Positions 41,533 to 53,059 of a stretch of 64,000 nucleotides of DNA are shown in pieces. The position numbers and the translations under genes were made by a program. This DNA comes from Cristatella mucedo (lineage: Eukaryota; Bryozoa; Phylactolaemata; Cristatellidae), in contig WPIO01000053.1 in NCBI GenBank assembly GCA_009760855.2, positions 2,191,501 through 2,255,500 of the forward strand, in the 5' to 3' direction. How positions within the stretch are numbered: position 1 is the first letter of the stretch; the number at the start of each line of letters is the position of its first letter. The notes beneath the pieces are model-generated. The model was not told where the DNA came from. It did no database searches and was given only the letters and a program-made list of their open reading frames with translations.

Positions 41533-44500
41533 TTATAATAATAATAACGCACTTGATAAAGCGCCTCAGAGAACTTAATCTCTTTCTAGGCGCTTTACAT
41601 TGGCTGCAAAGGGAAATGCAATTGAATGGTGAGTAATATCATGCTTAATAAACAACATGAATAACATGGTTAGGAGTGACATGCACAGGGTCAGCATGCA
41701 AATGTGGTTAGTGGCAGCATGCAGTGTCAGCACGCTTAAGCACATCAAGGACGAATCGCAGAGACTCACTAAATGCTGTCCTAAATAGATGTGTTTTTAA
41801 GTTCTTTTTAAATGTGGTCAAGTCAGGGGATGTTCTGACGCATGTCGGGAGGGAGTTCCAGGCTTTGGGAGCATACGAACTAAATGCACGGTCTCCATAG
41901 GATTTGAGGTTTGTACGAGGTATTGGTAGACTGCAGGATTCCGAAAAGTGGGTGGTACGATGCTTGGCCTGGTGGGTAAGTAGATCTGAGAGATAGGCTG
42001 AAGCCAAAGAATGAAGTGACCTAAAAGTGAGCGACAAAACCTTGAAGTCAATCCGTTGCTTGACTGGTAGTTAGTGCAGGTCGGCGAGAAGTGGTGTGAT
42101 GTGGTGGCAACTGCGCCACTCACGACAGACAAGCCTAGTTGCGGAGTTTAGCACCAGCTGCAATCGCCTGATCGCACATGCCAGTAGGCCAGTAAGCAGT
42201 GAGTTGCAGAAGTCGAGACGGGATGTCACGAATGCATGGAACAACTTGGACGTGGTATCCTTATCTAAACTAGCCCGAATTCTAGCAATGTTATGAAGCT
42301 GAAAGTAGGCAGATTTGACTGTGGAGCTGATGCGGTCGTCTAACGAGAGGTCACTTTGGAACATGACACCTAGATTTCGAGCTGATTCAACAGGAGGTAT
42401 GCTGGCCGAGCCAATGTTGAGCGTCAGCCTTTCTAATTTGTGAATCACACTGGGTTCGCCCATAACTAGTAGGTTAGTTTTATCATAATTTAATTAAAGA
42501 GAATTTGCTGCCATCCATTTGCGGATGTCATCAATACATGCAGCAAGTGAGTTGAGAGAATTCAAGGTGCTCGAAGGCTGGGAGGGATCAAAGCAAATGT
42601 ACAACTGAGTGTCATCCGCATAGAAGTGAAAGCCTAGATTGTGCTTGGCAATCACATCAGCAAGAGGGAGATTATACACCGTGAAAAGAACCGGACCTAG
42701 CACGAAGCCCTGAGGTACCCCATTTTTCAGAGGTACCTCAGATGATCTTTGTCCATTCACGTCAATACTCTGGAGTATCCCACTGAGATAGGACCAGAAC
42801 TACTGCAGAGCAGTGCCAGTGATGCCCAGGCGAGATGAGAGGCGCTCTAGAAGAACTTTGTGGTCGATAGTATCAAAAGCTGCTGAAAGATCGAGCAAAA
42901 CAAGCAGAGACACTCTACCCATGTCTGCATTCCTAAGTAGGTCGTTGTATAATAATAATAATAATAATAATTCACTTGATAAAGCGCCCTCAGAGAACTT
43001 AATCTCTCTCTAGGCGCTTTACATTTGTATACCCTAAGCAATGCTGACTCTGTGGAGTGATTAGCTCTAAAGCCAGACTGGAACTTACTAGCAAGGTGTG
43101 AGGTTTCGATATATGAGTTCAGCTGGTCTGCCACGACCCGTTCCAGTGTCTTTGATAGGAATGGTAGAAGGGAGACTGGGCGGTAGTTGCTCAAATTCTT
43201 TTGGTCCAGTGTAGCTTTCTTGAGAAGTGGCCTGACTACAGCTTTTTTGAAAGGTGCTGGGACATGACCTGAGGCTAATGACATATTAATGATGTTGGTT
43301 ATGCATGGCAGCAGCAGATCAATGCAACGTAGGAGCAGGACAGTGGGAATAGGGTCCAGAGGACTTGTTGTCTTCTTTGATTGGGATATGAACTTCAGGA
43401 CTAGATCACTAGTGACCTGCTTAAATGTAGACATTGAGGTGCAGCTAGGAATCGGGGAACAACATTCTAGTGGGGAGGTTGTCATCGCAGGGATGGATTC
43501 CCTGATCTTGTCTATCTTCTGCACAAAGAATCGAGAGAAGCGATCGGCTAGATCGTCATTAGGATCATCTGGTAAGGAGCTAACCTGGGAACGGTTGAGG
43601 AGATGGTTTATTGTCGACATCAGCATTTTTGGATTGTGCATCTGTGATTCAACAATGTTTTTATAGAAGCTAGACTTGGCCTTTGCTAGGATCGATCGGT
43701 ACGACTTACAGTAGTCTTCATATGCCTGTCGATGGACAGTCAGTCCTGATCTTTTGTATGTTTTTTCAAGCTGTGCTTAGTAGACCTGGCTAGTTTATTG
43801 TCTGTGGTAAACCACAGGCCGTCTGGGGGAGGGCGCACAGTGCGCTTTCTCAGAGGTGCAAACTCGTCGAGCGTCAGCTATTGTCGTGTTGTAGCTATCT
43901 ACCAATGATGACAGATCGGAGGGAGGACTGAGCAGCAGAAGTGAAGCAGATATTCTCGCACGAACAGCATCGATGTCGAGGGTCTTGAGGTTTTGCGATT
44001 CACAGGTTATTTTAGAGGAGGTGGGCACACACTGTAGATTAAATGACATTGGCATGTGGTCAGATAAGCAGGATTTGGTAATAATTGGTGATGACAAAGT
44101 GCAGTTGTATGAGAAAATCTGGTCGAGTGTGTGACCCTTGATGTGAGTAGGGCCATGCACATGAGCCAGAAGAGACAAACGAGTCAGTCGATGCACGAAA
44201 TTCAGAGCTGAAGGTGTCAGATAAGTTATCAAAGTGAACGTTGAAATCACCCATAACGATGAAGGATCGATTTCTTGCACACAGAATCGAAATGAGATCG
44301 GAGAAATCTGAGATAAAGGAGGATTTGGTACCTGGTGGGCGATAGACTACTGCCACTATCGGTAGCTTGTTTTCGCATGAGACCAAGACAATTGATTCAA
44401 AAGACTGCTTCGAGGGTACTGCCAATGGCATGAAGTTGAATTTCGAGCGCAGGATAATAGCAAGTTCACCTCCAGTTTTGATTGATCTAGGGGCGTGAAA

Positions 44501-44740
44501 AAACGAGAAACCAGATGGAGTTGCGTCTTTTATTGTCGGTCAGTTTATCGATTTTAGCCAAGTTTTAGTTAAGGCGAGCAGGTCGATACCATTTTCAGAA
44601 ATAAGGTCGCTTATTACTAATGGTTTATTGCACATTGAGCGAGGATTCCAAAGGCAAGCGTAAAGTCTGGCCGATGGAGTTACAACAGGCCTGATGACCA
44701 CTAAGTTCACAGAGACGCATGTGGGGGAGCGTGCTGAGCG
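41533..44740 (-). mobile_element. LINE family A, most complete copy (CR1/L2-like)
   Basis: Minus strand, 5' to 3': endonuclease start (LYACLWNPRSMCNKPLVI near 44,660), VVYRPPG, MGDFNVHFDN near 44,240, GHTLDQIFS near 44,130. RT follows: NYRPVSLLPFLSKTLERVV near 43,160, AFD-type palm near 42,880, GVPQGFVLGPVLFTVYNLPL and HFYADDTQLYI near 42,620-42,720. Then the C-terminal RRSCHITPLLADLH region, 3' UTR, stem-loop and (ATT)n at 41,533. Frameshifts and stops break the frame, so it is a dead copy. The domain order EN-RT and the FYADDTQLY motif are typical of the CR1/L2/Rex1 part of the Jockey superfamily. Confidence 0.9.
42952..43024 (-). mobile_element. 73-bp nested LINE tail with target-site duplication
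   Basis: (AAT)n followed by the reverse complement of the family A stem-loop and little else, inside the larger LINE. TTGTATA lies on both sides (42945-42951 and 43025-43031). Copies at 8,105 and 51,670 show the uninterrupted site GGTCGTTGTATACCC. Confidence 0.9.
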
Positions 44741-45440
44741 GTGCTAGGAATACCAAACGAGCGGGTACTCAGCTCACAGTTCCCGCCCAACGAGCGGCGT
44801 CTGACCGGGCTTTTCCGGCCACCGCGGCAGCTACTGGGTGCTTTTCTTTTGCTAATGCATAGTTAATGAATCTTAGCAACAACATTAATATCTAGGAATG
44901 CATTTGATCTACGATGACGAAGTGATAACAGCTGCTGACGATCATAACTAACATGCAGGTTACTAGCCGCTGGCTCAGCTAAGGCAGCCGCTGGTGTTGG
45001 AGACCCAGCAGCCCGAAGCGATAAGCGTTTAGATTTTCATGGGCACGTAATTTCTTACGAGCTACGGTCAAATAACAATCATATTAACTTTAAACAGGTC
45101 TTAGCTGTATCGTGTCCGTATACGATGTACGCAAAAACTTCGGTTTTCGGAAAAATTCTGCAACGAACACGACCGCACGTTAGAGTGTACCCAGGCTGGG
45201 TTCTGTTGGCTGCGACCGGATGGCTATAATGAGAGTTCAGGTCACCGGCTAGGCCAGGGTCGGACCTACGGCATGTGTGGTGACGTGAGGTCACCGGGGC
45301 TCTTGGGTAGGAGAAGTTGGCCGAGTAAGTCGTGGTGTTGGAGGCTCCCGGTCTAGCCGAGTTATGCACCTGGATTCGTGCAGGCGTGCTCCGGCGATGC
45401 TGCCACGCACGCTAGACAACGAGTACCCAAGGCCCGAGCG
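44740..45440. other. GC-rich stretch between two LINEs
   Basis: Probably 5' UTR or ORF1 remnant of the family A copy, because part of it (44,945-45,075) recurs at 41,290-41,410. No readable ORF1 domain such as a CCHC knuckle or PHD finger was found. Confidence 0.35.
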
Positions 45441-46745
45441 GAGCTGGATAGCTCGCTCGTTGTTGAGACTTGTATATTCCGCGTTCCCACGATCGGTCTG
45501 GCAGACGAAGCACTGGCGTGGTTTAAATCATACTTGTCTGATCGTGTTCATTCCGTGTCGTGTGGGGTCAGGTCTCAGACACGAGAAGGGTCACCTGTGG
45601 AGTTCCTCAAGGGTCTGTACTCGGTCCCTTGCTGTTGTCCATTTATACACAACCTCGGGGAAAAGTGATTAAGGCCCATGGAATAGGATATCACTTCTAT
45701 GCTGACGATACTCAGTTGTATTTGCCATTCAAACCGTCGGATTCTGCTGCAGCAACTGAGAAACTAAATGCTTGCCTTGCCGATATTCGATCCTGGATGT
45801 CGGAAAACTTCCTGAAATTAAATGACGATAAAACCGAACTGCTGCTCATAGGACACCCTAAGCTTGTGGCTGGATTAAAAGGCTTTGCTGTTATAATAGG
45901 TGATGCTATTGTGCAACCTTCACCACGTGCTCGAAATTTAGGTGCCGTTTTCGACAGCTGCCTCAATTTCAAAAGCTTCATTCAGAAGACTGCCTCTACA
46001 ACTAGCCATCACATCCGATCCCTATCCAAAATTAGGAGCTGTCTCCCACAGTGGCTTGTAAAAAATTTAACAAGCTCTTTAGTTCTGTCTCGTCTTGATT
46101 ATTGTAATTCCCTTTTGGCTGGGCTGCCAAAGAAAGCTATTATGCCACTGCAGCGGACTAAAAACATGGCTGCAAGGCTAGTCTTCAAGTCCCAGCGGTT
46201 TGAGCACGTGTCTCCTTTGCTGAAAGAGCTAGAATGGTTGCCGGTTGAGCTAAGGATACAGAGCAAAGTTCTAACGCTGACCCACAAGGCCCGCCACGGC
46301 TTGGCTCCTTCGTACCTAGCTGAACTGCTGCATCAGTTTCAGCCTGTTCGCGCCCTCAGGTCCTGTGTGGACAATAAATTAGGTGTCCCATTCCTCCGCT
46401 TAGAGACCTTTGGTGACAGAAGCTTTAGCTCTGCAGGTCCTAGACTGTGGAACTCGCTTTGATAATTCTTACGCAACGACAACTACTCACCTACTGCCGA
46501 CTATGGCACACCTTTTTCAGCGGTCCTGAGCTGCTACTTCTATGCTACTCACTACCTCAACTGCTCTCCTGACTCTATGCTTCAAACTTTCTTTTTGTTG
46601 CGTGAGACGAAGTCTGTTGGGTACCGAATGCGTACCGAAAGCCGCTTAGGCTGTGAGTGCGCTATACAAAACTCTCCTGCGTAACACCCACGTGGTCTTT
46701 ATGACTTTGTGGAGTTACAGACGGAGATACATTACATCATTCCCT
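45440..46745 (+). mobile_element. LINE family B, 5'-truncated (CR1/L2-like)
   Basis: Starts in the RT palm (GLADEALAWFKSYLSDRVHS near 45,500), has one frameshift, then an open frame 45,560-46,462. That frame holds CGVPQGSVLGPLLLSIYTQP, YHFYADDTQLYLPF, WMSENFLKLNDDKTELLLIG and a C-terminus ending GPRLWNSL before TGA. The 3' UTR runs to GGAGATACATTACATCATT. Relative to family A the protein is the same type but clearly distinct, and the 3' end lacks the stem-loop and ATT tail. Confidence 0.92.
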
Positions 46746-47255
46746 GTGTAGCATGTTCGTGACCCCCCCCCCGTGTGTTGGCGTCTTTCGGTGGAAGCTC
46801 ACGACTGTGGTAGTTGTCGACTCGGACTAGCCAAGCAGTTACTCAGCCAGCCGGGTTTTGGACGGCGTACGCTCGTACTGTTGGATTCTGAGTCGGTACA
46901 ACGGCAGAACTGCAGAAGCCGACTGATCACAACTAACACGTTTGTTCGCGCTTGCTGCCACCATAGTGTGCTGTGTATAGGACCCTCCCTGTAGACTTGT
47001 TTAGTTCCCCTGTTGTTGTTTGCACATGCGTTATTATAAAGAGGTTTACACGGACGGACGCTCGTCTTACCCTAGCTCAGCGGCATGGCGAGCGGCAGCG
47101 TGGCCTGGAGTATGGCGGGAACTAGCCTCTGACCCCGGGAACTCGATTACAAGAGTGCTTTATGTCAGGAGGCGAATATAACCACAACCGTGAGATTGGA
47201 AGGGATATGCTGGCCAAAAACCAATTTTAGCTGTTGCTACCAGCACTTGGTGGGT
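46745..47255. other. Unrecognised sequence
   Basis: Begins with a C run at 46764-46773. It might be an LTR or another repeat, but no paired copy lies in the window. Confidence 0.3.
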
Positions 47256-47259
47256 CTTT

Positions 47260-47480
47260 CTGATTTTTCCCTATTGTTATGTGTTATGCATTCAGATACT
47301 GTAAATGTTATCCCTAACCGTCCTGTTTATGTTGATATGTTACGACTAACCATGTTATGCATGTTAATATCATACATGTAATACCAAACAATATGGTCAA
47401 CCTTCTTTTGCAGCATATGTAAAGTGCCTAGAAAGAGATTAAGTTATTTGAGGGCTGTGCACAAATGCATTACTATTGCT
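47260..47480 (+). mobile_element. LINE family A 3' tail
   Basis: Decayed 3' UTR, then AAAGTGCCTAGAAAGAGATT and TTATTTGAGGGC. A minus-strand RT scrap (CTTGAAGTTTCTCAGCG to about 47765) follows. Confidence 0.7.
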
Positions 47481-47499
47481 GCTATTAATTTTGAAGGCT

Positions 47500-47765
47500 A
47501 GGCCTTGAAGTTTCTCAGCGATTCTGCTTTTCCCCTTAATACTAAGCTTATGATATCTATTTAATTTGAGAAACTCTGCTGCCAACCAAGTGAAAGTTGT
47601 TGGCACTGGAAGCTATAAAGGAAAGTGACAGACTGGGGTCCTGAAAGATTAAGTGTGATCAAGACATCCATTGTGCAGTCGTGTGCCATCCGTACAGAAA
47701 TAATAAACCAGCCTGTTCTTGGTGACTAGACTGCTAGGAAGATTATAAATTTGTAAAAGAGAAGT
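47500..47765 (-). mobile_element. Decayed LINE RT scrap
   Basis: GAGAAACTCTGCTGCCAACCA and GTGTGCCATCCGTACAGAAAT correspond to the MAANFLKLN and FYADDTQLY coding segments on minus. Confidence 0.55.
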
Positions 47766-48240
47766 AAGCTTTGTAAAAATTCTCGGGGTGAAACATAATT
47801 TGAAGGCTCATTGCATGCCCGTTGGCCATGCATGCTCTTATATTTCTCACTGACACAGAGAAACAAACTAACGTATAGCTGTGCAGTGCCAGGATGGTAG
47901 GGCGAGCTGATCGTTGCCAGTAATACTTCCTCATCTGTGGTATGAATCCTGCTGCTTAAGGCATGATTAGAAATGGCACACAAAAGCTCCTGTGATGGAT
48001 AGTGCAACCTGCAGATAGACCCTACACAAGTCAAAATAATGATAACTGTTACTGGTGATGACTGTATAGAGATTCATTAAGCATTTGCAAACCCATGATC
48101 GGACTAAATTACACTGCATTTCTTTACCGCGTTAGCCAGATGTGTGATACCTACATATCTATGGAAGTCATGTGCAGGCATTTATCAAGTATCATTTATC
48201 AATGCTAGAAGAAACAACAGAAGATTAAAATAAGTATAAA
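47765..48240. other. No gene seen
   Basis: AT-rich sequence of unknown origin. Confidence 0.4.
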
Positions 48241-48246
48241 TAAATG

Positions 48247-48391
48247 TAATTCATTCGTATTCGTAAGAGAACTTAATCTCTATTCAGGCGCTTCACAAAT
48301 GCCACTGGGGTCGACCCCACGACCTTAGGTGTCATATCCATTCACCTTGTTTTTGGTCGGGGCAAGCACCTTAACTGCTAGGCTAAACCAG
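48247..48391 (-). mobile_element. SINE family 1
   Basis: On minus: CTGGTTTAGCCTAGCAGTTAA (A-box region), GGTCGTGGGGTCGACCCC (B-box region), then GAAGCGCCTGAATAGAGATT and TAAGTTCTCT. About as well preserved as the 63-kb copies, but missing the last part of the 3' hairpin arm. Confidence 0.88.
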
Positions 48392-48454
48392 CTTAGTTTT
48401 AAAAGTCAACTGAATCTAAAGACTCGGTTATTTATGAAGACGCGTTTAAATAGC

Positions 48455-50190
48455 TAATAATAATAATAGTAATAATAATAATAGTATTAATACTAATTAC
48501 ATTTTTGTATCATTCTCAGATAATTTGATCTCTTTCTAAGCACTTTACATATGCTGCAACCAAATTTTTGTGTTCTTAGGACGAAATACTGCTAAGAAAT
48601 ACACATTTGAATGTCGTCAGTTTTAATGAGGAACAGAGCGCCAAGCAGTTGCGCCAGAGAGGGCGCGTCTGTGTCGTAGGGCGGCCGGCCTATACACCAT
48701 GTCTAAGGTACTGGGTGCGCCGGGGCGGGCCCACTGTTGATTGACAGTAGTGGTAAGCCAAACGCGAGGGCTGAATATCCAGGGCACGAGGTTGGCCCAT
48801 TCGGGCCCAGCCCAAAAACTTCGTCAGCTATCGCCGGCTGCTGTGTGGTAGGTGGCATCACAACAGAAAGCATGTCCATATTGTTAATAAAACCATACAG
48901 TGTCAACATACACTATAGGGCAAGCAGTAACATGTACAGTATGGGCAAGCATTAGCAGACAGCAAATCCAAAGGACCCAAAAATGCTCGAGAATGTGTTT
49001 TGTTTACCTTCTTTTTAAATGTCTTCATGGCTGTCGTGACACCAGTCGGGATCGAGTTCCAGAAATTGGGAGTACAGGAGGTAAAGGCACGGTCTCAAAA
49101 GGATTTGAGGTTGGTTCTAGGCACAGCAAGGTGATGACAAAACAGAAGAGCAGGCGGTACAATGCCTAGCCTGATTGAGCAGTAGCTCTGATAGGAAGGC
49201 CGGACCAAGAGAATGAAGACACCTAAATTGAGTGACGGATCCTTGATGTCGATAGTCTTACTTGAGATTGGGAGCCCGCACTGGCTTCCAATCTCAAGGA
49301 AGTTGAAGTAAGTAGTTGGTTCGAGGCACAGCAAGATAAGGAAAAATCAGGAGAGCAGGTGCCAGTACAATGCCAAGCCTGATTAAAGCCGACACTCTCA
49401 CTTGATTGGGAGCACGTGCAGATTAGCCAGACGTGATGTTAAGCGGTTACTGGTGAGCCGTAATGGCTCACTAGGTAAGGTGGTTGCTTTTCACGACCTC
49501 GGCCCCGAAGACGTGGGTTCGAATCCTACGGTGGGTGATCCTGTATCGCCACTGAAAGCTGTGGTGATAGTCGTAAAGGCTCTTCTGTCGCTAAACAAAA
49601 AGAGGCTGTTAAATTAGCTAGTATTTATTTATTTATTATTTACTGTGCTGCTCACAACAGACAAGTCCAAGCTTTCGAGTTTTGAACAGACTAATCGACT
49701 AACTGCACAAGCCTAAAGACCTGCAACCAGTAACTTACAAAAATGGAGACATGATGTTAGAAATGCATGGATCAACTTGAATGCAATTTTCGTGTCTAAG
49801 CAGGTAATAACTTTTTGCAATGTTACGTAGGTGAAGTTTTGCCTGTGGAAGTAATGGGGTCATCTAGTGAAAGTAACATTCAAACAATCCACTCATGATT
49901 TTTTGAAGATACAACAGGAGATATGCTGGCAGAGCCCATGTTAAGCTTTGTTCGTTTCCATGTCTAGAGTCACGCTAGATTGCCCATGAATAGTAAGTCG
50001 GTATCATCTTTATTAAATTGGATAAAGTTTACAGGAATTCCTGTGGGATTTTCATAAATGCATTCAGCAAGGGAGTTGAGAGACTTTGACATGATAGAAG
50101 ACAGAGAGGGATCAGAGCACTTGTAGTCTTCGCATGTTTACGGTTTCGCCATCTGCCTTGCAAATACTGACTGGCTTGTTTTAATGGAAG
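48455..50190 (-). mobile_element. Decayed LINE family A copy, split by a SINE
   Basis: Tail at 48455-48560, unrelated or lost sequence to about 48890, then 3' UTR and ORF2 C-terminal remnants to 49440. SINE family 2 interrupts it, and ORF2 remnants (AACAGACAAGTCCAAGC; AATGCATGGATCAACTTG) continue to about 50,130. Confidence 0.7.
49453..49639 (+). mobile_element. SINE family 2 with target-site duplication
   Basis: A tRNA-like head with GTGGGTTCGAATCCTACGG as a good B box and CTCACTAGGTAAGG as the A-box region. The body contains AAAGGCTCTTCTGTCGC and AAGAGGCTGTTAAATTAGC, and the end is a TTTA-rich tail. TTACTG flanks it (49447-49452 and 49640-49645). The tail is unlike SINE family 1 or either LINE family. 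Confidence 0.88.
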
Positions 50191-50255
50191 AGTAACTCGA
50201 TCAGCTGACTAGAAAACCCATGGACTTACAATTTATAAATATACTATTAGATAAT

Positions 50256-51835
50256 AATAATAATAATAATATTGCACTTGATAAAGCGCCCTCAGAGAAC
50301 TTAATCTCTTTCTAGGCGCTTTACATTTGCTGCAAAGTGATACGCAATAGAATAGTAAGTAAAATCATGCTTGAAAAACAAACAAAATGAATAACATGGT
50401 TAGGGGTTACATGCACTGGGTCAGCATGCAAATGTGGTTAGTGGCAGCATGAACAGTGTCAGCACGCATAAGCACATCGAGGACGAATCACAAAGACCCA
50501 CTAAATGCTGTCCTAAATAGGTATGTTTTTAAGTTTCTTTTAAATGTGGTCAGGTCAGGGGATGTTCTGATGCAGGTCGGGAGGGAGTTCCAGGCTGTGG
50601 GAGCATACGAGCTAAATGCACGGTCTCCAAAGGATTTAAGGTTTGTACGAGGTATTTCTAGACTGTTGGATTCCGAAAAGCGAGTGGTACGATGCTTTGC
50701 CTGATGGGGTAGTATATCTGAAAGATAAGCTGGAGCCATAGAATGAAGAGACCTAAAAGTGAGCGACAAAACCTTGAAGTCAATCCGTTGCTTGACTGGT
50801 AACCAGTGCAGGTCGGCGAGAAGTGGAGTAATGTGGCAACTGCGACGCTCACGACAGACAAGCCTAGCTGCAGAGTTTTGCACCAGCTGCAATCGCCTGA
50901 TCGCACATGCTGGTAGGCCAGTAAGCAGTGAGTTGCAGAAGTCGAGACGAGATGTCACGAATGCATGGACCAACTTGGACGTGGTATCCTTATCTAAACA
51001 AGCCCTAATTTTAGCAATGTTATGAAGCTGAAAATAGGCTGATTTGACTGTGGAGCTGATGTGGTCGTCTAACGAGAGGTCGCTTTGGAATATGACACCT
51101 AGATTTCGAGCTGATGCAACTGGAGATATGCTGGCAGAGCCAATTTTGAAAGTCAGCCTTTCCAATTTCTGAATAACACTAGGTTTGCCCATAACTAGTA
51201 AGTTAGTTTTATCATCGTTTAGTTTTAGAAAATTTGCTGCCATCCATGATCGGATGTCATCAATGCATGCAGCAAGTGAGTTGAGAGAATTTGAGGTGCT
51301 CGAAGGCTGGGAGGGATCAAAGCAAAGGTACAACTGAGTGTCATCCGCATAGAAGTGAAAGCCTAGATTGTGCTTGGCAATCACATCAGCGAGAGGGAGA
51401 GTATAAACGGTGAAAAGGACCGGACCTAGCACAGAGCCCTGAGGTACTCCATATTTTAGAGGTACTTCAGATGATCTTTGTCCATTCACGTCAACACTCT
51501 GGAGTCTCCCACTGAGATAGGACCTGAACCAATGCAGAGCAGTGCCAGTGATGCCCAGGCGAGATGAGAGGCGCTCTAGAAGTACTTTGTGATCGATGGT
51601 ATCAAAAGCTGCCGAAAGATCGAGCAAAACAAGAAGAGACACTACCCATGTCTGCATTCCTAAGTAGGTCGTTGTATACCCGAAGCAATGCTGACTCTGT
51701 GGAGTGATTAGCTCTAAAGCCAGACTGGAACTTACAAGCAAGGTGTGAGGTTTCGATATACGAGTTCAGCTGGTCTGCCACGACCCGTTCCAGTGTCTTT
51801 GATAGGAATGGTAGAAGGGAGACTGGGCGGGATGA
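50256..51835 (-). mobile_element. LINE family A, 5'-truncated with open RT frame
   Basis: A 417-codon uninterrupted frame (51741-50488) runs from RT palm (LLDLSAAFDTIDHKVLLERL) through GVPQGSVLGPVLFTVYTLPL and FHFYADDTQLYLCF to the C-terminus, followed by a complete 3' UTR, stem-loop and (AAT)n at 50,256. The endonuclease and RT N-terminal half are missing. The intact frame makes it the youngest-looking copy here. Confidence 0.93.
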
Positions 51836-52234
51836 CCGTCAAATTACCTTGATGGAAGCTCGATGTACACTAGCTCAGTAGATAATAACCTCAGCTGAGT
51901 TTCAATGGCCACCAGCTGACAATCTGCATGCACACTATCGCGGTACATCCCGACGCCGAAACAAACGGCGCAGGGTGAGAAATTGGGGGGGGGATATACG
52001 CCCCCTCCATGGCACCAGTACGGGAACGGGATATGAGTGGAGTTTAAGAAAAACAATACTTATTTTAAAATATAGATATCATTTTAAAATACTGTTGCTG
52101 ATCTAAGTCCAGTTGGCCAGAAATTAGTCAGATGAAGAGGTATCCGGGCACCTGTTTACAATTGGCTGCCCGCATATATTCGGCGGCTTGCCTCGTGATT
52201 CAGTCTTGCTTCGCTGCTCTCTCATTGGTGCGTA
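51836..52234. other. Unrecognised sequence
   Basis: Contains a G run near 51987 and no readable gene. Confidence 0.4.
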
Positions 52235-52332
52235 CATAGCTTCCTTTGCAGCATATGTAAAGCGCCTAGAAAGAGATTGAGTTCTCTGAGAGCGCTTTAT
52301 CAAATGTGTTATTGTTATTACTACTATTATTC
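52235..52332 (+). mobile_element. LINE family A 3' tail
   Basis: CTTCCTTTGCAGCATATGTA, then the stem-loop (AAAGCGCCTAGAAAGAGATT; TCTGAGAGCGCTTTATC) and an ATT-like run. Confidence 0.85.
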
Positions 52333-53050
52333 TTTGAATTTTCTCAGAGAGATCTAGAATTTGCAGCAAAGTGACCGTTATACCCAGGCGAGACGATAGG
52401 TACTCTGTAACAAGTCTCCGAGAGATCTAGCTGAGTTAGCCGATCCTACTTGAATCAACACGCCTGGGAAGGTAATTAGACTTGCAGCAGCACTGATTCT
52501 TCGGAGTGGATTTGTTCTAAAACCTAAGTGTAACCTGCAATGATCTGAGAAACGTCATCTACTCGGCTGCTGACAACTATGGCACAACCTTTCGAGCAGT
52601 TGTGAGCTGCCACTTCCGTGCTTCTCACTTTCATGACTGATTTCCTCATGATTCAGATTCCGGCTTCGCGCTTTCTCAGCGTTGTGTGAGATTGAGTCTG
52701 TGGGTTACCGTATGCGAACCGAAGGCCACTTCTATTTTGAATGTGATATAGAAAAATTTCTTTCGCGACATCAAATTAGTCTTTGGGGTTTCGTGGAGTT
52801 ACAGACGGAGATACATTACATTAAAAAAAACTAGGTACTAACCGGTCTGACACTAGTCGTTCAGGTTTTTTTTTAGTGTAATTTGCAGCAGAGAGGCTGG
52901 GCGGAAGTTACTTCTGTTCTCCTGGTCTGACCTCGATTTTACAACGAGTGGCCTGACAGTAGCCTCTTTGAAAGATCCTGAGATAGAACCTGGGCTAAGA
53001 GAAGATTTAAGATCTGGTTTGGCACAGTCTATAAGGTGCTCAGCTCGAAC
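52332..53050 (-). mobile_element. Decayed LINE copy split by a family B tail
   Basis: Minus-strand RT remnants flank 52545-52832: TACCCAGGCGAGACGATAGG on the left and GAGTGGCCTGACAGTAGCC on the right correspond to 42.82 kb and 43.23 kb of the fullest family A copy. Confidence 0.6.
52545..52832 (+). mobile_element. LINE family B 3' tail
   Basis: ACTATGGCACAACCTTTCGAG, then GGAGTTACAGACGGAGATAC and ATTACATT followed by an A run. Confidence 0.8.
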
Positions 53051-53059
53051 CAAATTAAA

